NCBI GenBank assembly: GCA_035555975.1
Contig: DATMFV010000128.1
Span: 81,031-145,030, forward strand
Source: DATMFV01 sp035555975
Lineage (GTDB): Bacteria > Verrucomicrobiota > Verrucomicrobiia > Chthoniobacterales > Chthoniobacteraceae
Length of the DNA stretch: 64,000 nucleotides
Direction: 5' to 3'
A program made the translations under genes and the position numbers. Below, piece after piece: positions 9,222-17,503 of this stretch; the stretch's first letter is position 1, and every line of letters starts with the position of its first letter. The notes under the pieces are model-generated. The model was not told the origin of the DNA. It worked only from the letters and a program-made list of their open reading frames with translations, and did not search any database.

Positions 9222-9998
9222 ATGGAGATTTTTTCATGTTACAGTATAAAAGGAGGCGTGGGGAAAACCGCTCTCGCGGTCAATCTCGCCTATTTTTTGA
9301 GGGAGACGGGCCGGCGGACGTTGCTTGTCGATCTCGACCCGCAGGGGGCGGCGGGGTTTTGCTTCCGCGTCGCCCCGGCCGGGCAGTTTTCTCCCGGTTC
9401 CAAAAAGAAACTTGAGGGAAAGTGGGCGCTGCGGAATGTCAGGGAATCCGACTTCCCCGGCCTTGATATTTTGCCTTCGAATCTGAATTACCGGCATCTC
9501 GATGTCCTGCTCTCCGGGATGAAGAAACCGCGCAGGCAGCTCGACAAGGCCCTGGGGCGACTGGAGGATGGTTATGATGCCCTCGTCCTCGACTGCCCGC
9601 CCAATATCACCCTTCTGGCGGAGAATATCTTTCGCGCCTCCTCGGTGGTCCTCGTTCCGGTCATTCCCACGCCGTTGTCCGTCAGGACTTTTCAGCAATT
9701 GACCGGTTTTCTTCAGGCCGAAGGGCTGGAGGGGATCAAGGTCCGCCCGTTTTTTTCCATGGTTCAGAAGAACAAGCGTCTTCACCGCGAGACCATGGAG
9801 GAAATGCGTCAGGCGGCGGTCGGTTTTTTGAATGCCGAGATCCCGTTTGCGGCCGAGGTCGAAGCGATGGGAACCCGGCGCGCGCCCCTGCTTGCGGGGA
9901 AGGGTAGTTCCGCCGCTGCAAGGGCCTATCGCGCGCTTTGCATGGAAGTGGTTGCGGGTCTTACGCCCAAGGGCGTGTTTACGAATTTTGAAGGATGA
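9222..9998 (+). CDS. ParA/MinD-like ATPase next to CHAD gene
   Basis: A 258-residue P-loop ATPase of the ParA type, with deviant Walker A KGGVGKTALAVN near residue 10, LLVDLDPQGAA (Walker A') and LVLDCPPNITLLAE (switch II/Walker B). Such ATPases position DNA, chemosensory arrays or storage bodies. There is no parB beside it; the parB of this window is 11 kb away in another operon. It sits in a tight run between CHAD and CYTH genes. I therefore infer a role in placing polyphosphate granules rather than chromosome partition. Its last nine codons lie inside the palindromic element at 9971-10132, so its natural C-terminus may have been replaced. Confidence 0.85.
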   Translation: MEIFSCYSIKGGVGKTALAVNLAYFLRETGRRTLLVDLDPQGAAGFCFRVAPAGQFSPGSKKKLEGKWALRNVRESDFPGLDILPSNLNYRHLDVLLSGMKKPRRQLDKALGRLEDGYDALVLDCPPNITLLAENIFRASSVVLVPVIPTPLSVRTFQQLTGFLQAEGLEGIKVRPFFSMVQKNKRLHRETMEEMRQAAVGFLNAEIPFAAEVEAMGTRRAPLLAGKGSSAAARAYRALCMEVVAGLTPKGVFTNFEG

Positions 9999-10132
9999 AT
10001 AAAAGAACGATTTTTGAGGCAAAAATGGGGCTTTCGAGGACGGCCGAATCGAGATTCGGACGCCCGAGAAAACCCATTTTGGGCCAAAAAGCGGCTTTTA
10101 GTCGCCTCTCACTTAAATTCGTAAACACGCCC
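9971..10132. repeat. 162-bp imperfect palindromic (MITE-like) element
   Basis: The outermost 18 bp are perfect inverted repeats (9971-9988 against 10115-10132, beginning GGGCGTGTTTACG). Inside them are AAAATGGG (10022-10029) against CCCATTTT (10073-10080). The centre is a perfect 7-bp stem, CCGAATC/GATTCGG (10044-10059), with a 2-base loop. Between these the two arms keep visible but imperfect complementarity. The whole could fold into one long hairpin. It starts within the ParA-like gene and ends 9 bp before the CYTH start. It could be a MITE, a REP-like palindrome or a complex attenuator. Confidence 0.6.
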
Positions 10133-10141
10133 TGATCTGTT

Positions 10142-10588
10142 ATGGAAATTGAACGGAAATTTCTTCTCGTCGGGGAACCCCCGGGGCTGTTCCAGGCTCC
10201 CAGCCACCACATCCGGCAAGGGTATCTTGTCACGACGCCCCAGCGTGAAGTTCGCCTGCGAAGGCGCGATGATGACTGTTTTCTGACGGTCAAGGACGGT
10301 TCCGGTCTTGAGAGAAGCGAAACGGAGGTCTCCCTGGCGCAGGCGCAGTTTGATCTTCTCTGGCCGTTGACCAGCGGCCGTCGCGTCGAGAAGATACGCT
10401 ACCTTCTCCCGTGGGAGGGGTTGACGGTGGAGGTCGATATCTATGAGGGCGATCTCGCTCCCCTTCGTGTGGCGGAAGTCGAGTTTGGCAGTCGTGAACA
10501 GAGCGAGCGCTTTGTTAAGCCGCCCTTTTTTGGCGCCGAGGTGACGGGGCGCAGGGAGTACAGCAATGCCTGGCTGGCTAGAGGCTAG
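10142..10588 (+). CDS. CYTH domain protein (triphosphate tunnel metalloenzyme)
   Basis: A 148-residue single-domain CYTH protein with the ExExK signature at the very N-terminus (MEIERKFLL). Alternating charged strands form the tunnel: RQGYLVTTPQREVRLRRRDD, LTVKDGSGLERSETEV, VEKIRYLLPWEGLTVEVDIY, and VAEVEFGS near the end. Family members hydrolyse inorganic tripolyphosphate or thiamine triphosphate, or act on other triphosphates; the substrate cannot be read here. It follows the CHAD and ParA-like genes on the same strand. Its stop overlaps the convergent phosphatase gene by 11 bp. Confidence 0.88.
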   Translation: MEIERKFLLVGEPPGLFQAPSHHIRQGYLVTTPQREVRLRRRDDDCFLTVKDGSGLERSETEVSLAQAQFDLLWPLTSGRRVEKIRYLLPWEGLTVEVDIYEGDLAPLRVAEVEFGSREQSERFVKPPFFGAEVTGRREYSNAWLARG

Positions 10589-11234
10589 CCTTGCGTCGCT
10601 TCCCTTTCGAGTTGATCTGCCAGTAGCGACCGGTGGCCGGTTCAAGGCAGGTCAGCCAGCCGTTGCCTTTGATGTCGGTATCAATACAGATGACGCCCTT
10701 GCGTCGAAGGGGGTGGCCGGTCCGTTGCGGGGTGTGGCCGCAGATGATCGTTTTTCCCGAGCAGTGGTTGAGGTTGCCGGTCAGTTTCTGCCAGAAGAGC
10801 TTTTCGTCGGACTGCTCCTTCATCGGCAGGCGGGGATCGACAATCCCGTGGACGAAGATATAGCGACTGTTTTCATAGAAACGTCGACACGACCTGATGA
10901 AACTCCAGTGGGCGGCCGGAACGCCGACCAGCGGGCAGTTGCCGTAGGAAGCGAGGATCGACGCTCCGCCCCGCGTCAACCAGTCGCGGTGGAACTCCTG
11001 TGATTGGAGCGCCTTCTGCATGAGAAGCTCGTGATTGCCGAGGAGCGAGATCACCCGCGTTCGCCTTTTGAGGCTGAGCAACTCGTCGATGACCCCCTTG
11101 GAATTGGGACCGCCGGAGATATGATCGCCGAGCGTCACGATGGTATCGTCGGCCGCCACGGCGATCCAGTCCAGCAGGGAAGCGAGAGCGGCGTGGTGTC
11201 CATGAATATCACCGATGACGAGGAGGCGCGGCAT
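10578..11234 (-). CDS. Calcineurin-like metallophosphoesterase
   Basis: A 218-residue phosphatase with the metal motifs GDIHGHH (residues about 7-13), GDHISGG, GNHE, FVHG and CGHTP. In protein-phosphatase-type relatives the second motif is usually GDxVDRG. Here Asp-Arg is replaced by Ser-Gly, which suggests a small-molecule or polyphosphate substrate rather than phosphoprotein. The ATG at 11234 is chosen because it places the first metal motif at once; upstream codons up to 11378 look non-coding. It is convergent with the CYTH gene, and both stops fall in the same 11 bases. Substrate unknown. Confidence 0.8.
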   Translation of the reverse strand: MPRLLVIGDIHGHHAALASLLDWIAVAADDTIVTLGDHISGGPNSKGVIDELLSLKRRTRVISLLGNHELLMQKALQSQEFHRDWLTRGGASILASYGNCPLVGVPAAHWSFIRSCRRFYENSRYIFVHGIVDPRLPMKEQSDEKLFWQKLTGNLNHCSGKTIICGHTPQRTGHPLRRKGVICIDTDIKGNGWLTCLEPATGRYWQINSKGKRRKASL

Positions 11235-11528
11235 GGGTCTTCTGGATACGTAAACACAACCCTTTGCCCGCGTAAATAAAAAGTGGGAGCTTGAAGAACC
11301 GTACCGCCGGGGTTTCATGCCCCGAGGAGGGGCTGCCGCCGGTTCCTTTGCGATGTTGCGCTGAAGGTGGCCGGGCATCCGGCGGGGCGAAAATGCCGCG
11401 GCTATAAGGCAGCCAGGGCTTTCGGGAAAAGGACGTTGTTTTCCTTATGCACAGAGGGATGTCCCGCGGGAGGCTGCGATCCCGGGCTCTTGCGATTCCA
11501 AACGTCGTCTCTGTAGAGCGGCTTGTTT
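11235..11528. other. Intergenic stretch, no gene seen
   Basis: Holds the promoter side of the phosphatase gene and the downstream end of carbohydrate locus 1. A weak hairpin (GGAAAA and TTTTCC arms around 11430-11450) may act in 3'-end formation for the minus-strand operon, but it has no clear T-tract. No credible reading frame was found. Confidence 0.4.
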
Positions 11529-14500
11529 TCAGTGATCCGCGAGTTCATACCGTGCCACTGAATGTTCCGTTCCTGCCAGGAAGGAGCCGTTCGGGCCCGC
11601 CGCGAGCGCCGTGATCTTTCCTTCGGCCTTGGTGTGTGAGAGGAAGCGTCCCGTGCGGTCCAGGCTTAGGATTGATCCATTTTCGAGCGCGACCACTATT
11701 GTTTCGTCTTGCACCAACAGATGAAGGGGCGGGGAAGGGAGCTGCCGGGACCAGAGTACCTTGCACGAGCCATCGAGGAGAACGACAAGGCCGCTGGAGA
11801 GCGCCGTGACGATCCCTGCGCGGTCTTCCCCTTTCCATGTTACAACGGCGCTGTCGCGGATCAGAAGCGGGATGACCACTCCCTGCCCGGCATAGGCTGA
11901 TGGCCCCGGGCCGAAGTTTACGGTGTGGAGCGGCGTCCCGTCGGCTTTCCATGTGGAGATGCGGTTCCATGCGCCTGTGATGTCGCTGATGACTTCCTCC
12001 TCGCCGTCGCCATCGAGATCGGCGGCAAAAACATGCAGCGTCCTTTCGACCATCCAGCCCCAGGTCAGCGTATGCCCGGAAGGGACGGCATGGAAGACGG
12101 TTCGACCGGGGTCGAGTGTCCGGTTGTTGATGACCTTCGGGATGGGGCGGCTTGTATAGATGCGCCCGGCGATCAGATCGATGCTGCCGTCGGGACGCCT
12201 GAGCGTCTGAAACTGCGTAGGTATTCCCCAGCGCTGCGGAAGGCGTCTGAGAAGCCGCCCTTCCGCATCCAGGATTTCCAGGGTGCAGGCGCTGCCCACG
12301 AAAAGCTGCGGCTGGTCCCGAATAAAAATTCCGTCGCCCAAACCGCGAACGCCATTTTGCCCTTTGGCTGTATTATACCAATAGACTTTGCCGCTGCGGG
12401 CGATTTCCGGGGCCATTTCCGACTGGAAGGTCCATTTCAGCGAGCCGTCGCGCTGATAGGCCAGGCATTTCTGATCCGCCGTGCCGACTACGAGCAGGCC
12501 CACATCGGCCCACCAGTGCATGGCCTGAATCGGTGATGGAACTTTCAGTTCGTCGAGGATGTTACCCTCTTTACCTAGCTTGAGAACCCGCTCCCCGGCT
12601 GCCACGTAGATGATGCCCTTTCCTCCTTCGTTCACCGTGATGGCCTTGTTGAACGGTCCTCCCACGTTGAGTTGAAAGGTTGGCTTGAGTGCCGGAAGAT
12701 GGGCGGGCAGATCATGATGTGGGAATCCCTTTTCGATTTCCGCCGGGTTTGCGCGGGTCAGATTTCTGTCCGGCATTTCCCGCAGGGAAGCGGGGATGGG
12801 AACAGCCGGGAGTTCGTGGTGTCCCGGCGTCAGGTCAAGGGTGGTCGGGTTTCCAGCGATCGTTACTTTTACCTTTGTCGGCGTGAAGAGCTGAAGGCGG
12901 CCATGCTCGAGATCCCAGTCGAGATCTACCGGGGCGGTCGTGGTGATCCCGCAGCCCCCCAGGAAGCCTGTTGCGGAAAAGTGGCCCTCCTCCCGGACTG
13001 CCAAACGGGCCTGAACCCCGGCATAGGCTCCGGACGAGACGAGAACCGGCTCCGGAAGAAGGAAGAGAGCCGCATTGGGGGCCACCCTGCTTCCCGTTGC
13101 GCCTTCACTCCCGGCAGCGGGGCTGATGAGCGAGAAGAACGTCTGCTCCTTACCCGCCTGCGCGGAACCATACCATGTCAGCACCGGTTTGCCGTCGGTC
13201 TCGATGGCCCGCAGGGAGTCGGCAGGAGTGATGCGGCTCTCCCGGGTGCTCAGGCTATGCTGGTTGACGCGCCACGCTGTACGCCCGTTTTGCCAATGGA
13301 AAGCCGCGGTGACTTTATCGCTCTTCCGGGAAAACGAAAGGGTATCCGCTGTGATGCCGTACTTACCCTTTCTCATGTAGAACCGCCGGGTCCATGTTCC
13401 TGCTGGCATCCCGGGGACGGTCGCTGTCGCAAAGACACTCTCTCCCGTGGCGCTGTGATGCTTCAGGGCGGCGTTCAACGGCATGGCGGGCTCCACCATC
13501 CCGTCGACCGTGGTACGCACCTGGTTGAGATAGCCTTTTAACAGCGTTTTTCCGCCGACGCGGAGGTCGAGGATCGCGAAGTTATGAAACTCGTTTCTCG
13601 CAACGGCGTTCATTCCGTCGAGCAGGACATAGTCGCCGCCGGAGTCGGCTGTCGATCGATATGACATGGTTGAAAAAGCCTCGCTGGCGGGAAAGCCGGG
13701 ATGACGGGAACTGTACTGCGCGGGAGGCATCGTGTTGATGCTCCATCGCCCGGGAAGATCGGCGGGAGTCTTCGGCTGAAGGGGCTCCGCAGGCCAGAAC
13801 GACTGGTCGGCCCGGGGGATGTCGACATCCAGCAGCAGGCGCTTGCGATAGTGCAGCCAGCGACCGTCGCCCGTCAGGTAGGCGGCTTTGTTGAAGTAAT
13901 CGAGCGCGCAGTAACCGAGGTTGGGGTCGTCGGAAGCTCCGTTCCACAAGACTTCCTGCTCGCGCAGAAGCCTCCTGAAGCCCTCGCCATTCCTGTACCC
14001 ATGGGGATCGCCGCCAAGGAGCAGGTAGTCTAGAACTGGAGCGAGCGAGGTGCCGTACCAGTAGAGGTTGTCGCGCTCGCCATGCAGCCAGGGCGAGGGC
14101 TTGGAGAGCGGGGCAAAGTAGTATTCGCTGCTGGCGAGAAGCGCCTGTTTCCAGGCGGGGTCGGCGTAATCCTTTTCAAAGTACCTTGCGAGGGTGTAAA
14201 GCGAAAGGGCGGAGTAGTTGTCATGTCGCGTGCCTAGATTCTCCGCAGGCCGGTCGAGTTCATAAACCTTCTCCGGCAGGCGATGGGCAAGCTGTCGGGC
14301 AAAGGCGTTGGTGATCCGCAGGCGGTCGTCGTGGCTAAAAAAGGGGCTTTCTTCGATCAGATCCCAGTAAAGAATCATCCGCGTTGCGCAGTAATGATAG
14401 GGGAAGGCAAGGGGATCGTTGCGATTCTCAAACGACTCGCCGTCGTCCCGGGCCAGGTCGGCTTTCGCGGCAGCATCGGGAAAGCTCAGGCGAAGCATTT

Positions 14501-15245
14501 CCGTGAGGTGCGATTCATCCCCTGTCATGTAGTAGAGAGCCATCCGCCGGCTGATCCCATTCCAGCCGAAGAAGCGGGTGTCGGGATAGCGCATTGATGC
14601 CTGCCAGGTCGGCAGGTCGTTGATGGAGGTGGGGGTGGGCAATTCCTTCCCCTGCTTCACTTGCAGGAGCCACCCGAGGGTTAACGAATTCTTTCTCCGG
14701 TTTGATCTTTCGATCGCTCCGATCAGGCGTTCCGTGGCGGCCGAGACGCCCGCCTCATCGCTTCCTCCGACGATGATGCCATTGCAACCATTGCCGAGGG
14801 GGTTGTGAACGCTGCGCAGTTCAAAACCTCCCGCGCCCGGGTATTTGAGATCGGTCATGGCGTAAAACCGATCGTAAAGAAAGCTGAGAACCTTGTTGGT
14901 CGAGCGATTTCCCAGAAGAATCATATGCCGGGTGAACGGCGTTTGAACCTCCCCATCCGCGAGAATGGGAATAAGGACCTGTGTCTCTTTCTCGATGGCG
15001 GACTGCAATCGCCGGGCCTCTTCCCTGTAGCGTTTGCCTCCGGTGACGATGACGGCCTGCGGTTGTCCTGCGCGGACAAGCGGCGTCTGGAGATAGAGTT
15101 CCTTCAGCTTCCGGTACTCGGGAACCTTTGCATCGGGAATCGATGCTCCCTCCGCCGTTCCAAGGGAAACCGATAGACAGAAGAGCAAGATTCCAATGAC
15201 GAAAGCCGGCTTCAATCTCCGGGGGAGGGCGGTGAGCAATCTCAT
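11529..15245 (-). CDS. Giant secreted polysaccharide-lyase-like protein with C-terminal beta-propeller
   Basis: A 1238-residue exported protein with a signal peptide (hydrophobic FVIGILLFCLSVSLG, residues 15-29). Residues about 35-215 look like the small alpha/beta domain that precedes many glycan-active enzymes (HMILLGNRSTN). About 230-500 are helix- and Trp/Tyr-rich, with YHYCATRMILYWDL, DNYSALSLYTLARYF and GERDNLYWYGTSLAPVLDYL, as in alpha/alpha-toroid lyases. About 500-800 is beta-rich, like the heparinase II/III sandwich. The last 380 residues form blade-like repeats with an FG-GAP-type calcium motif (DLDGDGEEEV). I infer a polysaccharide lyase or hydrolase anchored by a propeller. No family is certain and catalytic residues are not assigned. 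It is the last gene of locus 1. Confidence 0.6.
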   Translation of the reverse strand: MRLLTALPRRLKPAFVIGILLFCLSVSLGTAEGASIPDAKVPEYRKLKELYLQTPLVRAGQPQAVIVTGGKRYREEARRLQSAIEKETQVLIPILADGEVQTPFTRHMILLGNRSTNKVLSFLYDRFYAMTDLKYPGAGGFELRSVHNPLGNGCNGIIVGGSDEAGVSAATERLIGAIERSNRRKNSLTLGWLLQVKQGKELPTPTSINDLPTWQASMRYPDTRFFGWNGISRRMALYYMTGDESHLTEMLRLSFPDAAAKADLARDDGESFENRNDPLAFPYHYCATRMILYWDLIEESPFFSHDDRLRITNAFARQLAHRLPEKVYELDRPAENLGTRHDNYSALSLYTLARYFEKDYADPAWKQALLASSEYYFAPLSKPSPWLHGERDNLYWYGTSLAPVLDYLLLGGDPHGYRNGEGFRRLLREQEVLWNGASDDPNLGYCALDYFNKAAYLTGDGRWLHYRKRLLLDVDIPRADQSFWPAEPLQPKTPADLPGRWSINTMPPAQYSSRHPGFPASEAFSTMSYRSTADSGGDYVLLDGMNAVARNEFHNFAILDLRVGGKTLLKGYLNQVRTTVDGMVEPAMPLNAALKHHSATGESVFATATVPGMPAGTWTRRFYMRKGKYGITADTLSFSRKSDKVTAAFHWQNGRTAWRVNQHSLSTRESRITPADSLRAIETDGKPVLTWYGSAQAGKEQTFFSLISPAAGSEGATGSRVAPNAALFLLPEPVLVSSGAYAGVQARLAVREEGHFSATGFLGGCGITTTAPVDLDWDLEHGRLQLFTPTKVKVTIAGNPTTLDLTPGHHELPAVPIPASLREMPDRNLTRANPAEIEKGFPHHDLPAHLPALKPTFQLNVGGPFNKAITVNEGGKGIIYVAAGERVLKLGKEGNILDELKVPSPIQAMHWWADVGLLVVGTADQKCLAYQRDGSLKWTFQSEMAPEIARSGKVYWYNTAKGQNGVRGLGDGIFIRDQPQLFVGSACTLEILDAEGRLLRRLPQRWGIPTQFQTLRRPDGSIDLIAGRIYTSRPIPKVINNRTLDPGRTVFHAVPSGHTLTWGWMVERTLHVFAADLDGDGEEEVISDITGAWNRISTWKADGTPLHTVNFGPGPSAYAGQGVVIPLLIRDSAVVTWKGEDRAGIVTALSSGLVVLLDGSCKVLWSRQLPSPPLHLLVQDETIVVALENGSILSLDRTGRFLSHTKAEGKITALAAGPNGSFLAGTEHSVARYELADH

Positions 15246-15312
15246 GAACCAAGTAGCTAATTTGATGCCTTCCAGTCACGCAAATCAACCGGAGGTCACT
15301 CAGTTGAACTCG

Positions 15313-16416
15313 CTATACTTCTTTTGACGGGCTCGTCGAAAGAACTTTCTTCCTGGGTTCGGATGGCGAACGCACCGTCTTTCCCTCCTGCCAGTTTCCT
15401 TCCAGGTGAATGCGCATGGCGACTTCCGGAATGCCCCGTTCATTATGATGCATCAGGCTCACCAGAGTATCGACGGCCTTGACCCCGATCTGCTCACCGT
15501 TTTCGACAATCCCGCTGATGCCGGCGGGTGCGCCCGGCTCCTGAATCTGGGAGAGACAGGCCACTCCGACTTCTGCCGGAGTGTTGACCCCCAGCCTCCT
15601 GAGCGCCCCGACCAGACCGGGGGAGGCAGTCACGATGCCGTCGGGACGATGGTCTTGTATCCATTGTTTCAAGGCCGAACACTCCTCAAACTCGAAGTCG
15701 AACAAGGGAGGAATGCTGATATCGACCCCTGCCCGCACACACTCAACCAGAAAGGCAGCATGAATGTTGTTGTCGCAGCGTTCGTCCGTTCTGATCCTGA
15801 TCACCAGCCCCAGTCTTCTGTAGCCTCGTTTGAGAAGCTCCTGCGTCGCTCTCTTCGTATCCCGGTAGTGCGCTGCGGCGACGGTATGCAATGCAGGCTT
15901 CTGTAAGGCGTAGCCAAAGGTTACCGCGCTGAAGTGCTGCCAGTCCAGAGGCAGCTCAATCGACATTCCTGCGGGTGGTGCGACGAGGAGGCCCGCAATG
16001 CCACGGGCGCGTAAAATCTGGCTGAGGCGTTTGGGCGTTGTGAGTTCGGAGCCGAATTCGAATACCTCGAGGTTGTATCCGAGGGATGCCGCGCGTCGCT
16101 TTGCTCCCTGATAATAGTGAAGATACTGGGGACGCTTCCTGAAGTCATAGGTCCCCTCCTTGTGCGAAATCCAGCCGATGGTGGCCCGGTAGCTGACCGG
16201 GGAATTGCTCTTTCGATAGACCGCCAGGGCGGAGAGCATGGGATCGGGACGATAGCCCAGCTCTCTGGCGATTTTTAACACCCGCTTCTTGGTCGCCGCC
16301 GGAATGCGAGGGCTGTCGCTCAAGGCAAGGCAGACGGTCGTCCGATGAACCGCAGCCAAGGCGGCAATCTGTTTTTGCGTGACCCTGGCGGGGGACACCC
16401 GGTCATTTTTATTCAT
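15313..16416 (-). CDS. LacI family transcriptional regulator, locus 1
   Basis: A 367-residue regulator with an N-terminal HTH (VTQKQIAALAAVHRTTVCLAL) and hinge region ELGYRPDPMLSAL. A periplasmic-binding-protein-like effector domain follows (IAGLLVAPPAG, YRRLGLVI, PDGIVTASPGLVGAL). It probably senses a sugar released by the neighbouring enzymes and represses locus 1. It lies inside the minus-strand run, after the PEP-CTERM gene and before the giant secreted protein. Unlike in loci 2 and 3, no TTACTCGAGTAA-type palindrome was found upstream. Confidence 0.9.
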   Translation of the reverse strand: MNKNDRVSPARVTQKQIAALAAVHRTTVCLALSDSPRIPAATKKRVLKIARELGYRPDPMLSALAVYRKSNSPVSYRATIGWISHKEGTYDFRKRPQYLHYYQGAKRRAASLGYNLEVFEFGSELTTPKRLSQILRARGIAGLLVAPPAGMSIELPLDWQHFSAVTFGYALQKPALHTVAAAHYRDTKRATQELLKRGYRRLGLVIRIRTDERCDNNIHAAFLVECVRAGVDISIPPLFDFEFEECSALKQWIQDHRPDGIVTASPGLVGALRRLGVNTPAEVGVACLSQIQEPGAPAGISGIVENGEQIGVKAVDTLVSLMHHNERGIPEVAMRIHLEGNWQEGKTVRSPSEPRKKVLSTSPSKEV

Positions 16417-16568
16417 GAGAGGGGAAGCGTGGTTCTCTACTGGCAGGCCGCTTCATGGCTGGGCCTGTTCGTCGCCGGGACCATAAACGGGAGCCCCTTG
16501 CTTTTCAATCTGAAAGAGTTCCGCGGTGGGGCAAGGAGGCCGCCCCTAAAGCGCGACGGGATTTAAGA

Positions 16569-17456
16569 TCAATCTTCCCGCCGGGCGGTTCTCCTTCGAT
16601 GAAGGAAACACAGGACGCCGAGTGCCGGGAGGACCGTCACTGCCAGGTGAGGCTCCGGAATCACAGTGATGTTATCGAGCCGGATGACCCCATTTGCATC
16701 AGCCGGGAAGTTCAGCCAAAGGGCGTTGACGGGATCGCCGACGTTGCTCCCCGAAACTTCGCTGATCGCCCAGGAAGCCTTGAACTCCCCATTCAACAGC
16801 AGGTGCATCGTGGCCGACGCGACCTCCTGCCCCTGGTAGGTATAAAGGGATGCCGAGTTGTTGAAGATAATGGAGAGGGTGTTCTTTTGGTCCGCATCAA
16901 AGGAGAAGAACTGCCCGCTTCCCGTGTACATCGTGTTGCTTTTGCCATGATGGATTTGATCGTCAGTAATGAAGATGCTGCCCGTCATGTTGTTTAAGTC
17001 ATAGGCATCGAAGTTCTGAGGTTCCGCGCCTGTGATGAAGGAGAACAGGAAGCCCCGCTCTCCGGAGATGCCTTCAACATGAAAGTCAAACTCAATCACG
17101 CCGGTTGTGATGGGGGTGAAATCCATTGAGTGTAGGTTGAATGCCCCCGTGGCATTACTTTTGCGTTCCAGCCTCAGGACCTGGTTTTTGGTCCCGCTTC
17201 CAAAACGGTTCTCCTCATCAATTTCTATTTCTATGAGCTTGCTCGCGTCCGTGCTCGATCGGTTCCACCATTTCGGGTTGTTCTTTGTAGCGAGGTTCCG
17301 GCGGGTTTCGGGGGGAGTGATGGCGTAGTCCTGAAAGTCGCTCACTTCGAAGCCGTCACGATAAAGCGGAGCGGCGCCAGCCTGACTGACGGGACCGGCG
17401 AAGATTCCCGTGGCGAGAAGCATGGCTCCAAAAAGGGGGGCGAGGTGTTTTTTCAT
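16569..17456 (-). CDS. PEP-CTERM sorting domain protein, locus 1
   Basis: A 295-residue exported protein. The start at 17456 gives a proper signal peptide (MKKHLAPLFGAMLLATGIFA, ending near Ala-Gly-Ala-Ala). The middle is a beta-sandwich with short strands (VIEFDFHVEGISGERGFLFS, TMHLLLNGEFKASW), like a lectin or jelly-roll fold. The C-terminus has the PEP motif (VIPEP, about residues 266-269), a hydrophobic helix and the basic tail HRRRTARR, the usual exosortase signal. No exosortase gene is in the window. It sits between the oxidoreductase and LacI genes. Ligand unknown; carbohydrate display or binding is inference. Confidence 0.82.
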   Translation of the reverse strand: MKKHLAPLFGAMLLATGIFAGPVSQAGAAPLYRDGFEVSDFQDYAITPPETRRNLATKNNPKWWNRSSTDASKLIEIEIDEENRFGSGTKNQVLRLERKSNATGAFNLHSMDFTPITTGVIEFDFHVEGISGERGFLFSFITGAEPQNFDAYDLNNMTGSIFITDDQIHHGKSNTMYTGSGQFFSFDADQKNTLSIIFNNSASLYTYQGQEVASATMHLLLNGEFKASWAISEVSGSNVGDPVNALWLNFPADANGVIRLDNITVIPEPHLAVTVLPALGVLCFLHRRRTARRED

Positions 17457-17503
17457 AGGGTCAGCATCGGTTTGATGGGTCACTGGGGTGACAGGATAAG
17501 CAT

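Noticed and set aside
9222..9998. ParA-like ATPase as the chromosomal partner of parB
   Set aside because: It is 11 kb from parB, on the opposite strand and embedded in a CHAD-CYTH cluster.
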